Of a stretch of DNA of 64,000 bases, positions 60,742-64,000 are shown piece after piece. Source of the DNA: an uncultured Anaerococcus sp. Its GTDB lineage: Bacteria > Bacillota > Clostridia > Tissierellales > Peptoniphilaceae. Within the stretch, counting starts at the first letter, position 1. Each line of letters opens with the position of its first letter. Where the stretch lies: contig NZ_CALTUX010000006.1 of assembly GCF_943912825.1 (NCBI RefSeq), positions 1-64,000 on the forward strand. Direction: 5' to 3'. The notes beneath the pieces were generated by a model that saw only the letters and a list, made by a program, of their open reading frames with translations, was not told the origin of the DNA and did not search any database. The translations under genes and the position numbers were made by a program.

Positions 60742-61526
60742 AGGACTCCTCTTAGGTAGTCATAAAAGCTTTCTTCGTTCAGCTTATTTGCAATATAAGC
60801 CTTTGGTCTTTGTGATGAATGGTCGATTGTCTTTTCATCAAAATTTACCTTAAGACCTGCCGCATCAAAGATGAAGGCCTCTGGCCTTTGGGATAGGTAG
60901 AGAAGGAGGGCGCTATCAAGGGCTTCTTTATCATAATTTTCTAAAATCCTTGCTAGATTAGGGTCGGAGTTTTTAATTTTTTTCAAATCTTCATCATCAA
61001 GGGTGAATTTTTTTGCAAATTTCTCATCTATGGCAAATATTTCTATTCCAGACGCAAGGATAAAATCCAAGTCTTCAAGGTCTTCCTTGTCCATTTTTTT
61101 GGCATCTGGCAAGATTAAAAATATGTGGTCGATAAAATCAATCAGGTCATCAAATTCTCTTAGGCCCTTGGCAATATTTCCTAGGTCTCCAGATGCGATT
61201 ATATCTAATCTTCCGCAGTCAGATGCGATATCGTAGAGATTTTCAAAAGCATCCATATCTTCTAGATAATCGCCACTTGCCTTAAAAATTTCATAATCAA
61301 AGGCAGAATCCTTGTCATCATAGTTTCTTGCCACGGATAAAAATAGGTCTTCCTCATTAATAAGGCCCAAAATATTTTCACCGGCTGCCCTACTTGACAT
61401 ATAAGACCTATTTGCTGAAAGTCCCACAAGCTCAAAATCATAGGAGTCTAGGGCCATTTTTATAAAAAGCCCATCAGCTGGGCTAAAGTTTGTATCTATA
61501 TAAATAAAGGGTTTTTGATATTCCAT
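60732..61526 (-). CDS. Degenerate nucleoside-hydrolase-like protein
   Basis: A 264-residue protein whose start (PFIYIDTNFSPADG, then FELVGLSANRS and GENILGLI) follows the inosine-uridine nucleoside hydrolase fold. The calcium and catalytic motif DxDxxxDD reads DTNFSPAD at 11-18, so two of the four acidic positions are lost. The C-terminal half has no clear counterpart to the second active-site motif. It may bind ribosides without cleaving them or have another role. It is co-transcribed with the FUSC-like gene, next to the ABC importer operon. Confidence 0.6.
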   Translation of the reverse strand: MEYQKPFIYIDTNFSPADGLFIKMALDSYDFELVGLSANRSYMSSRAAGENILGLINEEDLFLSVARNYDDKDSAFDYEIFKASGDYLEDMDAFENLYDIASDCGRLDIIASGDLGNIAKGLREFDDLIDFIDHIFLILPDAKKMDKEDLEDLDFILASGIEIFAIDEKFAKKFTLDDEDLKKIKNSDPNLARILENYDKEALDSALLLYLSQRPEAFIFDAAGLKVNFDEKTIDHSSQRPKAYIANKLNEESFYDYLRGVLCN

Positions 61527-61555
61527 AATTCTTCCTTTCTGCTTACTTACTATAC

Positions 61556-61592
61556 TAAAAAACCCGACTTTTTAAAGTCGGGAGATTTTTTT
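61556..61592. terminator. Bidirectional terminator after the ABC exporter operon
   Basis: Nine-pair stem CCCGACTTT/AAAGTCGGG with a two-base loop; six T on the minus strand and seven T on the plus strand. It ends transcription from the ABC permease operon before the nucleoside-hydrolase-like gene. Confidence 0.9.
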
Positions 61593-61593
61593 G

Positions 61594-61656
61594 TGACCTA
61601 TTTTCCACTGTCATTCTGACGAGCATTGCGAGGAAGAATCCCATAAAGATAGGTTA
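61594..61656. repeat. Probable dispersed repeat with GTCATTCTGA core
   Basis: Contains TGTCATTCTGACGAGC and GAGGAAGAATC, the core of a common intergenic repeat (GTCATTCTGAG...CGAAGAATC) known from many bacterial genomes. The ends ACCTAT and ATAGGT pair, as do the inner ATTCT and AGAAT, so it can form a hairpin. Only one copy is in the window. Confidence 0.6.
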
Positions 61657-61659
61657 TTT

Positions 61660-63309
61660 TTATACGTCCATAAAGCCTTTCTTATATTTTTTAAGGCAAG
61701 CCATATAAATTAGGCCCACAATTATAGCTAGGACAAGGATTATAATTGCCGCTGCAATAGGCATAGATCCTGTAAGACCATCTATTAGGAAAAATCCTCC
61801 AACAAGAAGGCCTGTAACAAGCAAGGACCCTAAATAGAAAATTATTGACTTCACAGGATTTGCCTGTTGAACTTCTTGAGGCTTCTTCCAATTGGTATTG
61901 ACCACAAAGGTCCCAAAGTAAAGACTAATCATAGTCGCAAAGGCTCCTCCTAGGCTTAGGCCCAGGAAGAATAAAAGGCTGTTAATAAGACCAAGGCTTA
62001 GAATTAAGCCATAGGCTATGGCAAGTATTAGATTAAAAATACTTATAACTACATAGCTTGAAGAAAACCTAGCCAACATATGGCTCTTAGGGTCTATAGG
62101 TAGGGTCTGGATTAGGTAAAAGCTCTTACCCTCCCTAGAAAGGGAAGTGGTCGCTGGATTACCATTAGTCCAAATAAGAAGACTTAGGGCAAAGGCTGCC
62201 GCAAAGCATATAAGAGATGTCATTGAGCTTTGGAATAAAGCAGGGTCCACATCCTCTAAAAGATTCTTACCTGTAGTAAAGCCCATTACGGTAAAGATTA
62301 TAGCCATGGTAATAGGGCTTGCCAAGAAAACTATATTTGAAAATAAGGTCTTAATATCTTTAAGGAAAATATCCTTAAATTGGCTGGATGTTTTGATTTC
62401 AACATCCTTGGCCTTGACCTTCTTTTTCTTATCCATATCTATGTGGTCATCAAAGACCGCATCAAAATAATACTTATCTCCAAGCTTGTAGACTAAAAAT
62501 AATACTAGAGCCGCAAGAGCCAAGAGTAATAGGCTAAAGCCAAGTCTTTGGATGATAGGTCCAGAAAGAGCAAGGCCAAAAATCTTGGCATTAAAGAAGA
62601 CATTTGACACATTCCCCAGCATGGATGTGATATTATCCACATCTATATTAAAAGAAGGACTAGTCTTTGATGATGATGAGAAGGAGAAATAATAAATCAC
62701 TCCCATGACCCCAAACATCAAAAGATATCCCAGGGTCTTAAAAAGCTTGGCATGCCTATTGACATTGGTAAATTTCTTAATCAGTAAAATCATCAGACAA
62801 ATAAGCCCATAAGGTATGGCAATCATTGGAAGGAGGGTGATAAGGCCCAAAATCAAAGTCATTGGGTCAAAACCAGCCTCGCCAAAATATATATATAGGC
62901 CAATGGCAAAAAATAGGAAAAAGTCAAAAAATGAGCTTATCCCGCCGATTACCTTGCCCAAGAAAAGCTCACCCTGGCTTAGGGGTAGGGTTTGGTAATT
63001 GGAAATATCTGCCTTGGTGAAATACTTTGAGAGAATATCAGGCACATAAAATATGAAGATCATCATGGTGATAGCCATGGCAAAATTTACAAAATACATG
63101 TAATTTTGACCAGATCCCACATAAATCATGGCGGATGCTTTAAATACTCCTATAAATATGGCCCCCAAAAATACATAGGTCCAGATAAATAAGATTACTC
63201 TCATCAAGTAGTTTTTAGGCATATTTGCGACTTGCTTTGATGGCCTGTAGGGGAAGAAACTTTCCCTTAAAGCATAGGCTGCTATAGTTTTAATATTCTT
63301 GCTTTTCAT
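61660..63309 (-). CDS. ABC exporter permease
   Basis: A 549-residue membrane protein with about twelve hydrophobic segments and a cytoplasmic loop rich in Lys and Asp (HIDMDKKKKVKAKDVE, about residue 315). It looks like a fused ABC-2 type permease of the putative ABC exporter group. Segments such as YFTKADISNYQTLPLSQGELFLGK and SREGKSFYLIQTLPIDPKSHMLARF recall repeated half-structures. The ATG at 63309 follows GGAGCTTACAG; an upstream start lies inside the ATPase gene. It overlaps that gene by 20 bases. Substrate unknown. Confidence 0.85.
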   Translation of the reverse strand: MKSKNIKTIAAYALRESFFPYRPSKQVANMPKNYLMRVILFIWTYVFLGAIFIGVFKASAMIYVGSGQNYMYFVNFAMAITMMIFIFYVPDILSKYFTKADISNYQTLPLSQGELFLGKVIGGISSFFDFFLFFAIGLYIYFGEAGFDPMTLILGLITLLPMIAIPYGLICLMILLIKKFTNVNRHAKLFKTLGYLLMFGVMGVIYYFSFSSSSKTSPSFNIDVDNITSMLGNVSNVFFNAKIFGLALSGPIIQRLGFSLLLLALAALVLFLVYKLGDKYYFDAVFDDHIDMDKKKKVKAKDVEIKTSSQFKDIFLKDIKTLFSNIVFLASPITMAIIFTVMGFTTGKNLLEDVDPALFQSSMTSLICFAAAFALSLLIWTNGNPATTSLSREGKSFYLIQTLPIDPKSHMLARFSSSYVVISIFNLILAIAYGLILSLGLINSLLFFLGLSLGGAFATMISLYFGTFVVNTNWKKPQEVQQANPVKSIIFYLGSLLVTGLLVGGFFLIDGLTGSMPIAAAIIILVLAIIVGLIYMACLKKYKKGFMDV

Positions 63310-64000
63310 CTGTAAGCTCCAAGAAAATTGATTCAAGAGACCCGTCGTTATTGGCTAGGTGCTTAATCTCATCAAGAGTTCCTATGGCAATAAGCTTGCC
63401 CTTAGAAATAATACCTATCCTATCGCATAATTCCTGGGCCACTTCCATAACGTGGGTTGAAAACATGACACACTTGCCAGCCGCAGCCCTCTCCCTAAGG
63501 ATTTTCTTAAGATTAAAGGCAGATTTGGCATCAAGGCCAACCATTGGCTCGTCAAGAATTAAAACTTGTGGGTCGTGGATAAGGGCACCGATTATGGCAA
63601 GCCTTTGGGCCATACCATGGGAATAGGTTGAAATAGGGTCTTTCATAGCCTCTCTTATATCAAAATAATCTAAATAATGTTCAAGCCTTTCCTTCCTAGT
63701 CTCAGTATCCACCCCATATATATCTGCAATGAAGTTTATATATTCATTTCCTGAATAATTTTCAAATAATTCTGGATTGTCAGGTACATAGGAAAACTGG
63801 CTCTTGTAGGCTATAGGGTCATCTTCGATACGGAGGCCATTTATAAAAATCTCCCCCTTAGTCTTAGAATTTATCCCTACAATAGACTTGATGGTAGTAG
63901 ACTTACCAGCTCCATTAGGTCCAAGAAAGCCAAAGATTTCCCCATCTTTTGCCTCAAAGGAGATGTCATCCACCGCCTTTTTTCCTATCTTATATTCCTT
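63290..64000 (-). CDS. ABC exporter ATPase, 5' end beyond the window
   Basis: ATP-binding subunit for the adjacent permease. Walker A GPNGAGKST, signature YSHGMAQR, Walker B VLILDEPMVGLD and STHVM are all present. A GTG at 63973 could be read as a start, but the frame remains open to the right edge and encodes KEYKIGKKAVDDISF, the normal N-terminal strand of this family. The true start is therefore outside the window and the gene is partial here. Confidence 0.93.
   Translation of the reverse strand, partial: KEYKIGKKAVDDISFEAKDGEIFGFLGPNGAGKSTTIKSIVGINSKTKGEIFINGLRIEDDPIAYKSQFSYVPDNPELFENYSGNEYINFIADIYGVDTETRKERLEHYLDYFDIREAMKDPISTYSHGMAQRLAIIGALIHDPQVLILDEPMVGLDAKSAFNLKKILRERAAAGKCVMFSTHVMEVAQELCDRIGIISKGKLIAIGTLDEIKHLANNDGSLESIFLELTDEKQEY

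Overview
The window reads as chromosomal DNA of an AT-rich, obligately anaerobic Gram-positive bacterium of the Firmicutes, most like the Tissierellia/Peptoniphilaceae (Anaerococcus or Peptoniphilus type). This placement is inferred from gene content, not from a marker-gene search. Supporting content includes two-subunit GlyRS, SufCBDSU, HPr, floA-phoH-ybeY-era-recO synteny, a giant 2-hydroxyacyl-CoA dehydratase activase, Hcp and a catabolic-type glutamate dehydrogenase. Most genes lie on the minus strand, AGGAGG-type ribosome binding sites are clear, and several promoters are near-perfect TTGACA-N17-TATAAT. I see no rRNA, tRNA, CRISPR array, prophage or intact insertion sequence.

Region by region. 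(1) 44-11628, minus: a tightly packed housekeeping operon in transcription order nfeD, floA, a small conserved hypothetical, phoH, ybeY, a DgkA-PAP2 fusion, cdd, era, recO, glyQ, glyS, ppsR, guaA. (2) 11835-14893, minus: XRE repressor, DUF3169-like membrane protein, ABC ATPase and permease behind a consensus promoter carrying two identical palindromic operators. (3) 14971-17326, plus: an Mga/PRD-like regulator and a DUF554 membrane protein. (4) 17327-23805, minus: acetyltransferase-like protein, glutamate dehydrogenase and the 1417-residue activase, pointing to amino-acid fermentation. (5) 24166-27242, plus: hcp, a Crp/Fnr regulator (probable HcpR) and a YwaF-like membrane protein; a palindrome centred near -41.5 precedes hcp. 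(6) 27390-42232, minus: a large hexuronate/glycoside catabolic region. A LacI regulator, uxuA, uxaC, KDPG aldolase and KDG kinase form the lower glucuronate route. Three Gfo/Idh/MocA oxidoreductases, a TIM-barrel isomerase/epimerase, a GPH sugar symporter, a GH3 glycosidase and a second KDG-kinase-like gene probably handle uptake and cleavage of a glucuronide or related glycoside. (7) 42377-43478, minus: two half-size chromate-transporter proteins; 43551-44277, plus: folA and a glutaredoxin-like gene. (8) 44550-45027: an intact YefM-type antitoxin with a truncated YoeB-type toxin and a perfect 20-bp hairpin. (9) 45115-50551, minus: sufCBDSU and ptsH. (10) 50681-54702, minus: pepD, hemZ, a CpXC protein and an ECF S component. 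(11) 54870-61526, minus: an ABC importer with a DUF3798-like binding lipoprotein, a FUSC/ArAE-like membrane protein and a degenerate nucleoside-hydrolase-like protein. (12) 61660-64000, minus: an ABC permease and its ATPase, the latter running off the right edge.

The best candidate for something undescribed is the 28.9-36.6 kb cluster. Three different Gfo/Idh/MocA dehydrogenases with a metal-dependent TIM-barrel isomerase is the parts list of oxidative (3-keto) sugar processing. It sits beside a glucuronate pathway with no recognisable fructuronate reductase (UxuB) in the window. Other items for follow-up are the GC-rich structured intergenic element at 28.58-28.75 kb, the KDG kinase paralogue that lost its NxxE motif, the degenerate nucleoside hydrolase, and the regulatory dyads at 14.85, 24.09 and 42.17 kb.
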